In this document: positions 11,440-23,804 of the stretch, piece after piece | Numbering within the stretch: position 1 is the stretch's first letter | Layout: each line of letters opens with the position of its first letter | Assembly: GCA_029747015.1 (NCBI GenBank) | Contig: JAKOGI010000139.1 | Span: 142,001 to 206,000 of the forward strand | Source of the DNA: Carnegiea gigantea | Lineage: Eukaryota > Streptophyta > Magnoliopsida > Caryophyllales > Cactaceae | DNA: 64,000 nucleotides | Direction of reading: 5' to 3' | The notes under the pieces: model-generated | Database searches by the model: none | The model's input: the letters and a program-made list of their open reading frames with translations, nothing else | What the model was told of the DNA's origin: nothing | Position numbers and translations under genes: made by a program

Positions 11440-13110
11440 AAATAAGAAACATTTAGCAGAACTTCCTAAGTGACACTCTCACAGGAACAATAGTGGGTTA
11501 TATGAAAAACGGAATACATGAATAGCCCGCAAAACTCTGTGTTTCATACGTCACATGAGAACCCAATCCATGACAAGACTACAACACATATGACTTAAAA
11601 AAGATTGTTTCTTGTTGTCGGAAGTTGAAAGTCTTGAAGTTAATGGTTGAGTCATTTTATTTTTCAAATTAGTGATACAGTTTTGCAAAAATAAACATGA
11701 TTTAAAGGTAACATTTTTTCCTCAAATCAAGGTGGTATATTGTTAGTATTTTCTCGGCCCATATATATGCTAGTCTAAACGTATATGTTTTTCATAATGT
11801 TGTAATTTTGTCAAAATTTTATTTCGACAATTTATTAGCATCGCTATTAATTTCATTCAAGACAAACTATTCTCTTATAATTTAATAGAGGTTGGTGAGT
11901 GCCAGTTATTTCAACTAGTAAAATCTTTAATATTTGTTACCAAAAATCTGAATTTTTATTCTGTTTATATCGACTTTTATACCTATCTTAAGAAAAAGAA
12001 AGAAAGGGGAAAAAAAAAAAAAAAAGAAGCTGACAAAAGCTAAGTGATAACGTCCATTAAATTCCGGCAAGAGGAGGAAACCCCACCCCTCCCAAATTTC
12101 CAGGCCGTGGCACGCCACTAATTGGGCCACTAATGGGCCTTATTGTTGTCTTCTCCCGCAGGCGGCATTTATTACTGGGCTACGTTTTGGGCCATAGAAG
12201 AAAACTGGATGCAACAGTTGGCCCAACAGTTGTGGAGTTCATTTCTGTGAGAACAAGGTTAGAGAGCTTGACCTTGATGTGCCTTTTCCATCATTTCAAA
12301 TTATTAGGTTATAAAGCATCATGATTGCGCATGGTCTTTCTTACCAAATCAAAAGCAACCTATACGGCCGAATTTATGCGTTAGACGAGTGTTCACAATT
12401 GAAAAATTCTTCTTGTAGTAAAGTTTTGAAATTTTTTAACATGGACATCCTTAATTTTTACTTAGACTGATTAAAGCGGAAAAATATATGACGTTAGTTA
12501 GATTATTTTTCAAAACCAAAAATGATTTTTTTAAAAAATTACAACCAAAAAGAATAATAGTATAATAGCTAAATGTAAAAGATATCTTCTAGGTGGTCTT
12601 CTAGATGCTTCATATGTGGTGGAGTGGTTATCAAATACCACCGGTATAGACGTGTAATCCGAGTAGGTGGATGATTCGAAAGTTGAAAATTATTGAGGAA
12701 ATAGTAACACGTTTTGCTATCAATGTTGAATGTTAAGAGCGTGGGAGGAAAAGCGTGTACGGGGAAGCCAGACTAGTAAAACCTAATGACAATGACCCTC
12801 AAAAATCGTTTCAAGTAATTTACAGTCAAATGTGCGAAGTAATTTAGATCATAATGTGTATAATTAATGTATATGCTTAAACTATTATTTTTCATATTTG
12901 CTTGGGAAAAACTGTTTTAAATGCATTGTTTTTAATTAAATTGACCAATTTCTCCAGTTGCTTCGTGGAACTCTTATATAAATCTAAAATTGGGGAAAAC
13001 AATTTTGCGTTTAAATGGTATTGCATGAGCACCATGATATTTATTTCCATCCACTCTAAATATGTTAACAAAATGGATGTAGAATTTTTAGTAACGCGAT
13101 GTAGTATAAT
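11440..13110. other. Intergenic, no gene recognised
   Basis: AT-rich sequence with a poly-A tract at 12008-12025 and short open frames without domains. A segment at 12608-12690 (GTGGAGTGGTTATCAAATACC, later GATTCGAAAG) has a weak tRNA-like A-box/B-box look and may be an eroded SINE. Nothing else is supported. Confidence 0.4.
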
Positions 13111-13118
13111 TAGATGAA

Positions 13119-13551
13119 GGCCGTGTTCGGCCATAGTATTTTGAGTAGTGTTTAATGTGTTGATCAAGTCAATACATTAATTAGTCAATATTTAGTATTC
13201 GGTGACCTAGTATTTTAACTAGCATTTCAAGTAGCGTTCAGCATTTTAAGTAGCGTTTTTGAAAAGTTAACAGTATTAGCTTTTGGTATTTAGAAGTAAT
13301 GTTTCATATTTTTTGGCCAAAAAATATCCTTTGCCAATTTTATATTTGGATATTATTTATATCCTTTTACGTCAATTTAGATTAATCAACTAACCCAACA
13401 GCTAAATTTACCAAACACATTTATTTTAACAGTTCATCTAAATAGCTATCCGTTAACAGCTAAATTTGAAACGCTATCAGCTACCTAAACAGTTATCTAC
13501 TACCTGAACTGCTATCCGCTACCTAAACAGATAATTTTTCTGAACAGAGCC
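13119..13551. mobile_element. MITE with GGCC-TGTTCGG termini
   Basis: It starts GGCCGTGTTCGGCCATAG; its right end, read in reverse, is GGCTCTGTTCAGAAAAAT, an imperfect inverted copy. The interior is a series of related short units (TATTTTAACTAGCATTTCAA, AAGTAGCGTT, CAGCTACCTAAACAG) without an ORF. Such CTGTTCGG-type ends are common in hAT-derived plant MITEs. A target duplication is not clear. Confidence 0.5.
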
Positions 13552-14439
13552 GAAAACTAGTCACCTAGAAAATAGGAAATGTTAACGATAAAAATAAAAA
13601 GAACCAATCACGTACTTTTTGCATATTTTTTTGTCAATAAGAATAAAATTTTTTACTGTTTATCCATATGCGGACAACCTAAAAAATTAAGCAAATCAAA
13701 GGCCAAATAAATGTGATAAACATGTCATCTTAAATTTGGACGAAACTGCAGACAAAACAGTGGTCTTATAAGTCTCAGACAAAGATAATCAGTATTTCCA
13801 CCCTTTCATATGTCCTGTCCTATCCTATCCTATCCGACCCTTCTCCATTGTTCTCTTGGTGCGATGTCTGATGCAGGGCCGCAGGAGTCACTATCTTATC
13901 ACGCCAAGACAGTAGGCTCATATCTTGACTTGAAAGCATCTAAAAAATAGAAACCAGCAAAGGGGCTCATTCAGCCTGATTGTGTCACAAATATAGATAT
14001 CAGATTTATGCAAATTTTTTTCTTTATATATAATTCCCTTTGGCCAGGTGTATTATTTTGGTTGATGAAATGGAGTATAATCTAATATATTCCAACTCAC
14101 CCAAATTTTACTATTTTTCAAATTTAAGACTCATCTTTTTGATTTTTGAATTTATCTGTTTCTTAAATTTAATACCTTTGAATCTAAGTTGTTTTTTTTA
14201 AATTATTTGGTGAAACTAAAGAGTAATTGCCTCCAATATTAAGCCTACTTATACTGTAGAAGACACAATGTATTGTATTTCTGAGAGTACAATTTGACGA
14301 CAACTTTGTGGATCCATTGATGCTATAGGTATCTGCACACCAATGAAGATGGGAAGACATATATTCTAGAAAATGCACCGAGCTTTCTGACAAAAACAGG
14401 AAGGGAACAAAATAATCAGTTTTCCTTATTTTACGCGCG

Positions 14440-14442
<3 letters not shown>

Positions 14443-14499
<57 letters not shown>
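14443..14499. repeat. (AT)n microsatellite
   Basis: About 28 uninterrupted AT units preceded by ACGCGCGCAC. It produces a spurious Tyr-Ile repeat open frame on the minus strand. Confidence 0.95.
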
Positions 14500-14501
<2 letters not shown>

Positions 14502-14519
14502 CAAATTCAAATGTAACAC

Positions 14520-15900
14520 TTTAAAAATTTTGTCACCAAACAGGATGTGGGAGTGTTTGATGTAGCAGTCTTATTTTTAAATTGCAAAATTACAGAGAGA
14601 TTTGTTTCAATTGACCATACATTTATAAAACATAGACTACCGACTACTCCATAGAAACGGAATAGGGAAAATTTAGAAAGGCATTTTGATTTAATCCATA
14701 TAATCCCACCGGAAAAAATAGTCCAAACATGCCTTTTTTAGCTATGCAAATTTTCGACCTTACACACACACACATATTTATATATTAAAACAAAATATTC
14801 TAAACCGAAGATTTGATACACGCATGGTGAAGTCTCACAACTTTGACATTAGTTCCTAACCTAAATCCAAGTTTATTAAAATTAATAAAAGAGCTATGAT
14901 TTTCATTATTATTGTTTTTTCCTTCCTATTTTTTTAAAAATAAACATATTAAAAAGATTCTAACTCCAATGTTATTCTTGTTGCCTTTTTTTAAAAAAAT
15001 ATACACAATAAAAAATCGTGATAAAATATTTACCTGTTCATGTCACATGATTACATGGATAGTACTAATACCAAATAATAATAAATGAAGATTGGCTTTT
15101 TTATTTATTACCTTTTCTTTGAACATAAATATAAACGTTAAATATTAAATATTTTATATGATATGGCGACAATTATGTATAAACCCTATATATACAAGAT
15201 AATACTATCAGTCCAAAATCTTACCAAAAGATATGAAATTGCTTTTGATTTCAAGAGAAGAACAGTTTCAAGCGATCATCATCATATTCTTTTAGCAGTT
15301 TTTGTCAATATTCATATTTTATAGATAAAATTATTCTCCATAGATGCATACATATGTGATATTTTTTTAAAAAAATAAATACATAATAGTTTGTATGTTT
15401 TAGTTAATTTAAAAGTCATTAAATTGTACTTAAAAATTTATTAAATTTTTAACTTAAAAAACCTCCATAATTTCACATAAAGTTTCTAGATTATTAATTA
15501 TAATTCCTATATAAAAAATTTTTCATATGTAATTTAAAAACTTATAATAATTACTACGATAAAAAATTTATAAAACTTCTCACACATTCACATGGGTATG
15601 AGTATACTAGTTATAATTCATAAGATTTCAATTAAGTTGAATAATGAAAAGAAAGAAAAAGATACTTTGGATCCATGAATTAAGGTGATACAGATGTATG
15701 TGTGTCCAAGTTCAATTAAGAGGTGCATGTATGATTAGAATTGACTAAGAAAGAAAATAATTAAAAAGAAAAAACCCGCCACATTAAGGTCTGGCTTTAT
15801 GTGAACATATCTATAATTGTGATTATCACGTTCCCACTTTGCCACTTGGACTAATGACAATGCCATGACTTTGACAATTTCTTCTCTCCTAAGCAAAAAT
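14520..15900. other. AT-rich upstream region of ASR copy A
   Basis: No gene or clear transposon seen. Many short A/T runs and a (CA) stretch at 14764-14774. Confidence 0.4.
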
Positions 15901-15918
15901 TTCTAGCATGGACTAAGG

Positions 15919-15927
15919 TTATAAATA
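15919..15927 (+). promoter_or_regulatory. TATA box of ASR copy A
   Basis: TTATAAATA lies about 108 bases before the ATG at 16027, a reasonable distance for a gene with an ~80-base leader. Confidence 0.5.
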
Positions 15928-16026
15928 ACCCTAAGGGTTGTTAAGAAATTAGCAAAGTACACCCTCAGTTTGTTCACTATTAAGATAAATTTAATTTGGT
16001 TTAGTTTGGTTAATTAATCGAAATTA

Positions 16027-16703
16027 ATGGCAGAAGAGGAGAAGCACCACCACCACCACCTCTTCCACCGCCACAAGGAGGAGGAAGGACCGAAAGACCC
16101 CGAGAAGGAGTTGAAGCACCACAAGCACCTTGAGCACCTCGGCGGGGCTGCCGCCATTGCTGCCGGTGCTTATGCCTTGGTATGTAAATAATGTTATTTT
16201 TCTTCCTATGTTACGTCACGTTGCAAATTCATAATTAAGGTCTTTATTAAGATCCTTAGGGAAAAATAATGAAAATTAAGTTTGCTTATTTGAAATGTAA
16301 TGGTGGTCAACAGATCAATCACGTTTTGTCGACTTAATGGGTGTGATCTTACGAATTTCATGATTGAGTTGAGTTGAGTTCACCATAGTCCTTTACTCGG
16401 ATTGGATTGGCCATTAGACCAATTAACCAATTTGATCGAACAATATTGAATTATCTTTCTGAAAATCTCTTTATTTGTGAATCTCTTCGTTGTTCCTCCC
16501 CGTCTTACCAATTTTTGATGAACAATAAAACACAGCATGAGAAGCACAAGGCAAAGAAGGACCCAGAGAATGCCCACCACCACAAGCTGGCGGAGGAGAT
16601 AGCGGCCACAGCGGCGGTGGGAGCAGGTGGTTTTGCTTTCCATGAGCATCACCAGAAGAAAGAAGCCAAGCATGAGCTCAAAGAGGAGCGTCACCACCAT
16701 TAA
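16027..16703 (+). CDS. ASR: Abscisic stress-ripening protein, copy A, two exons
   Basis: Small hydrophilic ABA/WDS-domain protein (PF02496 type), intrinsically disordered until it binds zinc; acts as chaperone-like stress protectant in cytosol and as DNA-binding factor in the nucleus. Exons 16027-16179 and 16536-16703 join phase 0 across a GT-AG intron to 106 residues. The N-terminus has a five-His run ([18 protein letters not shown]), the zinc-binding region. The ABA/WDS core spans the junction: [21 protein letters not shown], then [21 protein letters not shown] and the Ala/Gly-rich [19 protein letters not shown]. The usual C-terminal His/Lys tail is short (ERHHH). The intron site after ..AYAL is the same in copies B and C. 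About 30 kb separates it from the fossil and copies B/C, with nested LINEs between. Confidence 0.95.
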
Positions 16704-18200
16704 ATTAATTAATCATCCTGCCCTCTTAATTATATTATTGCCTCGTTATATATATTAATGTACTTTGTCTTTTGCCTAATAAATGATTACTCTTGTATTT
16801 TGTATGTGCTTCCCTTTTTCTTTTTTTTTTTTCCAGGCGTGAAAATAAATAGTGATGTCTGTATCCTTCCTGAGTTTCATGTTGATGATGGATCAGATGT
16901 TTGTACCAGTGTTCCTGAATTGTGCCAGTCACTGTGAAATATAAAATATAAAAGCTTTTGTTGTGCACATTGCTTGGATCGATTTTTTTAATTCCCCTTT
17001 TAAGATTTCTGCTTACTGGACGAGTTTCAATTATTTTTTCAACTTGAATTGTATGGATCAAAGTAAAATGTCTTTCTTAACTTCTTTTTCTCTGTTTATA
17101 TGAAATAGTAGGTAGTTTACGATTTTTAAATATAGAATCAATCGGAACCAGTATCTCTGTCATTTTATAATTTAGGGATAAAGTTATTATGTCAGATCCA
17201 TCTCTCCGCAGCTAACCTAGTGGTGGAATTTTTGGGATATTGAAGTTCAATTTTGGAAATGATTCACGTGCAACAGGGACATTTCAAATTGATGATTCAA
17301 CCACCTCAAGACAAAAGATGCAGAGAACTTGCGACTTGCGTGTGCCAGTTTGTTTCTTTATTTATTTATATTTATTTTCTTGTAATCTTTAATGTCATTT
17401 AAGTTTTCCATAGACTGGTATGCATTGACAAAGTTTCATGACTGAAATGACTAGGACTTTTGCTAATAATGTATAAGTAATTATATACTTTTTATGCAAT
17501 TAGAAATATTACATTTTCAAGAGTAAAACTCACAGACATGCTCACACATCAAACTAATGATCAGCATTTTTTTTCTTTTTTTCTTTTTTTGGGACAGCGA
17601 TCCGCATATTAAAAACGAAAGAAATGCCAATATCGATCATGTAATTAAGTACTATATCTCTTACAGCGCAATTGTTAACGATTTTGCTTGGTGAAACTGG
17701 AAACCACGAGCATTCTTGTGGTGTCACCCAAAAACTTCTTTAAAACTAAATTGTCTAAATGTGGGAAATTAAAAGCAAAACATAGACATTCGATTATATT
17801 TGAGTTTCAATTTCAAGTCCTTGTTTTGTATTTAACTTGCGCTTTACGAATAATCGGGGGACAAAAAAAAACTTGACCTTCATGAATGGGGATATTCAAA
17901 ATGTCTCACTATACTTCTTAAAATTTGATATTATTAGCGAGTTTTTAGAGATGTATATAATTATGTTATGAGACACACTCATCATTGGGGATGGACAAGC
18001 GGTTGGGTCAGATTAGGCTAGGATTGGCCCATTACCATAAAGGACTCGGTTAGGTCGACGTTGCCAATTAATTAAGTGGGCTAGAAAGGACTGTAATGTG
18101 AATAAATGGAAAAGTCGGAGCACTTTTGGCCCATTTTTAAATTTCAGCCAAATGTACATTAAAAAAACACACACACGCTTTTCCAAATAGTGATTATTAT
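16704..18200. other. Intergenic between ASR copy A and LINE A
   Basis: No gene seen. A stretch near 17190-17290 (CAGATCC, GGTGGAATTTTTG, GATATTG) loosely resembles sequence near 49620-49690 next to ASR copy B, perhaps shared intron/flank or a common repeat. The (AC) run at 18163-18176 precedes LINE A. Confidence 0.4.
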
Positions 18201-18216
18201 TTTATAAATTATTGCT

Positions 18217-20043
18217 AATAAAGTTGACCAACCGTATGTTCTTGAGGAGAATGATATTACCACAAATCATGCTTTTCCTGTTGGCACTAATCCTACTAAT
18301 GGTGCACCGAAGGCCACCATTCCAGTCATATCCTTTAAGGATATGGTTGCTGCCAACAAGCCCCACCGACTCCTTGCTGCTCAATGGCATCAACAATCTC
18401 AACAGGAAAAAGGAGATGAAGAATGCTCAGATGATGAAACCCCTGATGTAGAAGAAGAGGATGATCCCAGTTGCCCTACTATTAGGCTGACTAGCTATCC
18501 AAAGAAACGGATAAGAAGCCCTTGGCGAAATGCCTTTATTATCAAGATGTTTGATAAAGGTATTGGCTTTTTGCAACTTCGAAGGAGGCTAAAATCAAAA
18601 TGGAACTTGAAAGGAGGTTTCTCGCTCATTGACATTGGCTGCGAGTACTATGTGACCAGATTTACTAGCCATGAAGATTATCAACACGTCCTAATGCAAG
18701 GTCCTTGGCTAACCGGTGACAACTATGTGACCATAAGAAAGTGGGTTCCAAATTTTGTCCCAGATGAAGAACCCATAAGATTCTTGACTGCTTGGAGCCG
18801 TATTCCAAGTGTTGAATATTTTGATGCAGAATTCCTAGACATTATTGGGAAGAAAATTGGTGAAGTTAGAGGAATTGATCAAACCACAGCCAATGTGGAG
18901 AGAGGAAAATTTATAAGATTAAGCGTGGAAGTTGACTTACCTAAGCCTTTATTATCAAAATTTAGACTTAATGGAAGGGAATGGAGAATTCAATATGAGG
19001 GCATTAAATTTCTTTGCTTTCGTTGTGGGAAAATTGGGCACACTGAAGCTTCCTGTCCCTCAAAAGTTGTTGATAATGAGACAAACCAAAGCACGACCAT
19101 ACAAACCTCCAAAAATGATCCCACCAAAACAACACCTTCATCTAAACCTGAGTGCTCAGAGGCCTTCGGGTCTTGGATGTTGGTAAAGAAACCTCAACGA
19201 AAACGCACGTCTAAAGCTCCAGATGCAGAGGAGAGGGCCAAATCCGGATCAAAGGGCTCTGACCCGACCCAACAAATCGCTCCAAATTCCACGGGTAATT
19301 GAGCATATCGCACTCCCTCTAATTTAGAAAGGAGTCAAAACAAAGGCAAGGCCCCAAAAACGTCCAATATGGGAGGATCTCAATTCCATATTTTAGGAAA
19401 TGATATGGAGGAAGATACAATACTGAACCAGCATATCCCCATATCTTATGAAGTTGGAATGATGCAAGCTAATAATGACAAAGAAGCCTTAATTCAAGGA
19501 ATTGACAACGTTAGTATTTATGAAGATTTGGGATCAGAACGTCAAGTACAATTGGAATATACTAGACATGATCCCAAAGAAAGTTCTCTGCCAAATCTGA
19601 TGCCAACTCCAACGCCCTCTCTTAAGTCTGCATCTATAGGCCCTCGTCATACCCCCCTTGGACTTAGGAATAACAGACTTTTTCATAAGGAAACTGCAAC
19701 CCATGCAGTCAAGGATGTAATAAGATCTTCCCATGCTAATCCCAGTCCCAGCCATAAGGAAAGTGTTTTCCAATTCACCTCCCTAAACGTCATCAACCAA
19801 GCCCCTCACCAAGCTATCCTAAGTCCTACCTCACAAAATGCCCGCATTAACTGTAGCCCAACCCACTCGTGTAGCCCTAACAATGTCAGCCAGGTACATG
19901 GAATACCATCATCTCTATCCCCAGTTCACACCAATGATCCACCCGATAGAGACCTCAATATGCTTGAACCTCTCGAAAGGGACTTCCCACCTAGAATTGT
20001 TGATACTTCTGCTGCCAATGCTCAATACAATCATCCAGTTTAG
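18217..20043 (+). pseudogene. LINE A ORF1: DUF4283 domain and CCHC zinc knuckle
   Basis: Gag-like nucleic-acid binding protein of plant L1 LINEs. The open frame has DUF4283 features (AFIIKMFDKGIGFLQLRRRL, GPWLTGDNYVTIRKWVPNF, then LTAWSRIPSVEYFDAEFL) and a knuckle CFRCGKIGHTEASC of the CX2CX4HX4C form at about 19015-19056. It stops at 19302; a second open frame, 19369-20043, continues as a low-complexity Ser/Pro/His-rich linker. The frame is open upstream of the first ATG (18343) back to about 18200, so the true start is lost. Confidence 0.85.
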
Positions 20044-20189
20044 GCAAATCCAGATGAGAGGACTGGAGAAGGAGAAATGGATTTGTCATATCGAGCGGAT
20101 CCCATACGTCATGAAAAATCCCATGGGGATGACATGTGCCATTGATTCCAGTCCTGAACATGTTGATTATATGGATCACAGAAATTTTA

Positions 20190-20990
20190 TGTCTAGTCCA
20201 TCTATCCTTGTTTGGAATGTAAGAGGAGTAGGAAGTGATAACTTCTTGACAACTCTCAAGGAACTTATTAGAAGGTACAAACCATAGATTCTAGCTTTGG
20301 TGGAAACAAAAATTAGTAGACAATCTGCTAATATAGTGTATCAAAAAATTGACTTCGAAGGTATATTTCGAGTGGAAGCCCAACGATTTAGTGGTGGTAT
20401 TTGGGTCCTTTGGCATAAGGAGTATACTGAGCTAAAAGTTCTCAAATCCAATCCTCAATTTGTTACTCTAGAGGTCAAAGTCAGAACAGATGATGCTTGT
20501 TTATTTACAGCCATTTATGGCAGCCCACAGGAGGAGACTAGAAATGAGATGTGGTCAAGACTAAGTAACTTTGCTCGCAATGTGAACCTACCTTGGATGT
20601 TAGCAGGAGACTTTAATGAGACTAAATCAATGATGGAAAGGTGCAATTGCGGCTCTGGCCTTGAAAGAAGATGTGCAAATTTTAATCATTAGATTGAGAA
20701 TAATGGCTTAATTGATCTCGGTTTTTCTGGTCCTCAGTTCACGTGGGCTACAGGGAGAAACCTTGAATCCCGTAAATATGCTCTCTTAGACAGAGGATTA
20801 TGCAATGATCAGTGGAGAATGAGATTTCAGGAAGCTGGCGTGAGACATTTGCTAATGCATGAGTCAGACCACTGCCCTCTTCTCATCACCCCCAATGGCT
20901 TTGCACTGGTCCAGAAAGTTCAAAAACCATTCAAATTCCAAGCTGCTCCGCTTTCCCATGAAAAATTCGAAGAGGTCCTATCTGAACATT
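20190..20990 (+). pseudogene. LINE A ORF2, endonuclease domain
   Basis: AP-endonuclease-like (EEP) nuclease that nicks the target for retrotransposition. Seen: ILVWNVRGVG, ILALVETK (catalytic Glu), GIWVLWHKEY, FTAIYGSP, WMLAGDFNET, GPQFTWATGR, LDRGLCNDQW and ESDHCPLL (catalytic Asp-His). Stops at 20285-20287 and after FNH near 20690 break the frame. At least the second looks like a Trp TGG to TAG change. Confidence 0.85.
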
Positions 20991-21299
20991 AGAGGCAGGA
21001 CCTACCTCTCTACCCACTACTTTTTCAAATCCCTAATGCCTTAAGGGAATGGAATAAAAAGGTGTTTGGCAATCTTTTTAGAAGGAAAAATGATATTTGG
21101 AGCAGACTTGGGGGCATCCAAAAAAAAATTAGCTGATGGGTATAATCCTTTTCTTGTGAAATTAGAGGCCTAGCTTCGACGAGATCTAGATGAAGTTCTG
21201 AATCAGCTTGAGACTTTTTGGTTCCAAAAATCTCGAACGGAGGCCATTCGTGATGGTGATAGGAATAGTAGGTACTACCATCTAAGCACTATAATCCGT

Positions 21300-22643
21300 C
21301 GTCATTTGAATAGAATTGAACCTCTCGAAAATATTCATGGTACCTGGCATTGGGATGAAGATAATATTAAATATATGGTCAGGGCATACTTCATGAATCT
21401 TTATACAGATGAATTCAGTACTTACAACCCACACATCGCCCCAAGAGATTGCTTCCCCATCATTACAGAGGAAGAGCTAGCCATGCTTTAACGACCGTGC
21501 ACGGGAAGTGAAGTGAAATGAGCTATATTTGAGATGAAGGCTTTTAAGGCCCCCTGGCCGTGATGGCTTTCAAGCGCTTTTTTACCAACTATTTTGGGAC
21601 TCACAGGGAATCAACTTTCACACCTCGTTCTCAATGTGCTTGAGGGTCGTGAGTGTCCTGATAGTCTGAATGATACCCAGTTAGTGCTGATCCCTAAATT
21701 TGACAACCCGCAGAGTGTCACACAACTACGGCTAATTGGGTTGTGTAATGTTGCATTGAAAGCCATTAGCAAGACTTTGGTAAACAGACTAAAAGCTATT
21801 CTCGCCAAACGCGTGGCTCCAACACAAAGCAGTTTTGTGTCTGGTAGAGAGATTACTTATAATATCTTGATTGTACAAGAGATGTTGCATACAATGAAGC
21901 GTAAATAGGGTAATAAGGGATACATAGCTGTGAAGATTGATTTAGAAAAGGCCTACGACAGGATTCGGTGGCCTTTTGTGAGAGAGACACTACTCGAAGC
22001 ACGGCTACCCCAAAAGATTATAGATGTCATCATGTTCTGTGTGACATCTGTCTCTTTTAGCATTCTTTGGCATGGAATTCCAACTGATAAATTCAAGCTA
22101 ACGTGTGGCATCAGACAGGGGGATCCTGCGTAGCCCTATTTATTTGATCTTTGCATGGAAAGACTAAATCATATCATCGAAGAAGCAGTTATGAATGGTT
22201 CTTGGAGACCCGCCTTTGCTAGTCATGGTGGACCACCTCTAACGAACTTGGTCTTTGCTGACGACCTAGTTCTCTTCGGTGAAGCCACATTAGAACAAGC
22301 ACGCACCATGAAACAGTGTCTTGATAGATTCTGTTTAGCATCTGGAGAGAAGGTGAGCTTTAATAAGTCCATGGTTTTTTTCTCTAAGAACACGAATGAG
22401 CAACTAGCCACTAGCATAAGCGAGGAGTTGGGAATTCCTATTACCTCGGACCTAGGAAGATCTTTGGGCATGCCTACTTTGAGCGGAAGGGTTACCAAGC
22501 ATTCGTTTCAACACATTTCGGATCGAATAGACAAAAGACTAGCTGGATAGAAAGTTAGGACTCTTTCCATGGCTGGACGTGCAACTCTGGTGCAGTCCAC
22601 TATAGCCACCATCCCATATTATGCCATGCAGAGCGCCAGATTA
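21300..22643 (+). pseudogene. LINE A ORF2, reverse transcriptase domain
   Basis: RVT_1 blocks in order: LVLIPKFDNPQSVTQLRLIGLCN, SSFVSGREITYNILIVQE, VKIDLEKAYDRIRWPFV (catalytic Asp), GIRQGDPA, and NLVFADDLVLFGEA (catalytic FADD). The end is KVRTLSMAGRATLVQSTIAT just before the MULE. Stops occur inside (21906, 22131, 22548) and after VTSEEELAML-like sequence near 21490. The catalytic residues are still present. Confidence 0.9.
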
Positions 22644-22652
22644 CCACGATCT

Positions 22653-22772
22653 CAAAAAACTATACAAAGGTACCCTAACTTATGTGGAAACTATTTTAAG
22701 GCCCCCTAGTTTTGAAAACTAATTCTGGGATACCTTAAATAATAGTGTAACTATTTGTATGGCCCAATTCCG
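22653..22772 (+). repeat. MULE left terminal inverted repeat
   Basis: Starts CAAAAAACTATACAAAGG and contains GGCCCCCTAGTTTT and ATTTGTATGGCCCAATTCC; matches the right end in inverse orientation over about 120 bp. Confidence 0.92.
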
Positions 22773-23161
22773 ACCTGTGACATCATCATTCCAATTGTTT
22801 GAGCGTTGAATTTGAATTTTTGACGTGGAAAGCCAAAATTACCCCTAAACATCTAAATCTTGCAATTATTTTCCAACGGTCAAGGGTTTTTCTTATAAAT
22901 TCATCCACCAACCATGTTCTTCCCTTTCCTTCCCCACTGCTCTATTTTCTCCTTGCATTCCCCATTCTCCTTGCATTCGACTCCTTCTTGCATACATCCT
23001 TCATATTCGCCCTCCTTCTCCTTGCTACTGCTGCTGCATTTTGGACAGGTTTGCCTTCCAGTGCTCAAGGAAAGGGACATTGTACTCTGTCCCCTGTTGC
23101 TACCGCTGTTGTATCTTTAATTACCCTGATTTTTTTTTCCAGGAAGGGGCAAGAAGTTGAA

Positions 23162-23410
23162 ATGAGAGGAATGTCATCCTCTAGGAGCAATCAGCTAAGT
23201 GAATTTGGTGATGACTACATATGTCCAAGATGCCATATGTAAGGAATAAGGAAAGTGTCCCATTCAAGCCAAAACCCGGGAAGGGAATACATAAAGTGCT
23301 TAAGGTGTGACAAGTTCTTAAAGTGGGTTAATGATGACAATAAGATGGAGAAGAGGATTATAGCGATGCTGACTGAAATCAAGAGAGTTGTCAAAGTTAA
23401 TGCTAGTTAA
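23162..23410 (+). pseudogene. Second MULE gene: GRF-type zinc-finger-like small protein, one in-frame stop
   Basis: An 82-codon frame on the strand opposite the transposase: it starts MRGMSSSRSNQLSEFGDD, then YICPRCHM, a TAA at 23240-23242, and resumes in the same frame with SQNPGREYIKCLRCDKFLKWVNDD followed by a charged helix (KMEKRIIAMLTEIKRVV) and TAA at 23408. The CxxC, NPGRxxxxC, CxxF and KWV order matches the GRF zinc finger (Cys-rich DNA-binding module of topoisomerase III/NEIL3 relatives and many small plant proteins). It is open upstream to 22799 but that part looks like leader sequence. Position and convergent direction recall mudrB of maize MuDR, though it is not a mudrB homologue by sequence as far as I can tell. 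Confidence 0.65.
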
Positions 23411-23804
23411 GCTGATTGAGAAGGGGCAAAGTATTGTGTACATGCTCTTAATTGGTATTATTGTAACTCTTGTCATTGTGATGGTAGTTTGAAGCTCAGT
23501 TGCTAATGTTTTGGAGCTGAATGTATATTGTTATCATAGAATGAAATGAGTTAGTTATTATTCTAGTGAACACATATTTTGTCTGGAACACATTATACTT
23601 CACTTTGTTGAAGTAAAGTAATTACATTATTAGATTTGCACTCTATCACATGACAATTGCAAATAACTTAGCAACACAATGCTCTTGAAACATACTTTGT
23701 CTTACATCAGAAACATTGATAAAGTTAAAAAGATTTTCACTACAAAATAAGACATAATAAGCAGAGGACTGGTGTAGGATTATGCTGCTTGAAATGCTTG
23801 TAGG

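Noticed and set aside
14184..14519. Minus-strand ORF with a Tyr-Ile repeat
   Set aside because: Translation of the (AT)n microsatellite; not a gene.
22799..23161. Plus-strand hydrophobic open stretch before the GRF-like gene
   Set aside because: Although in frame, it lacks conserved character and looks like leader; the start at 23162 gives a protein of usual GRF size.
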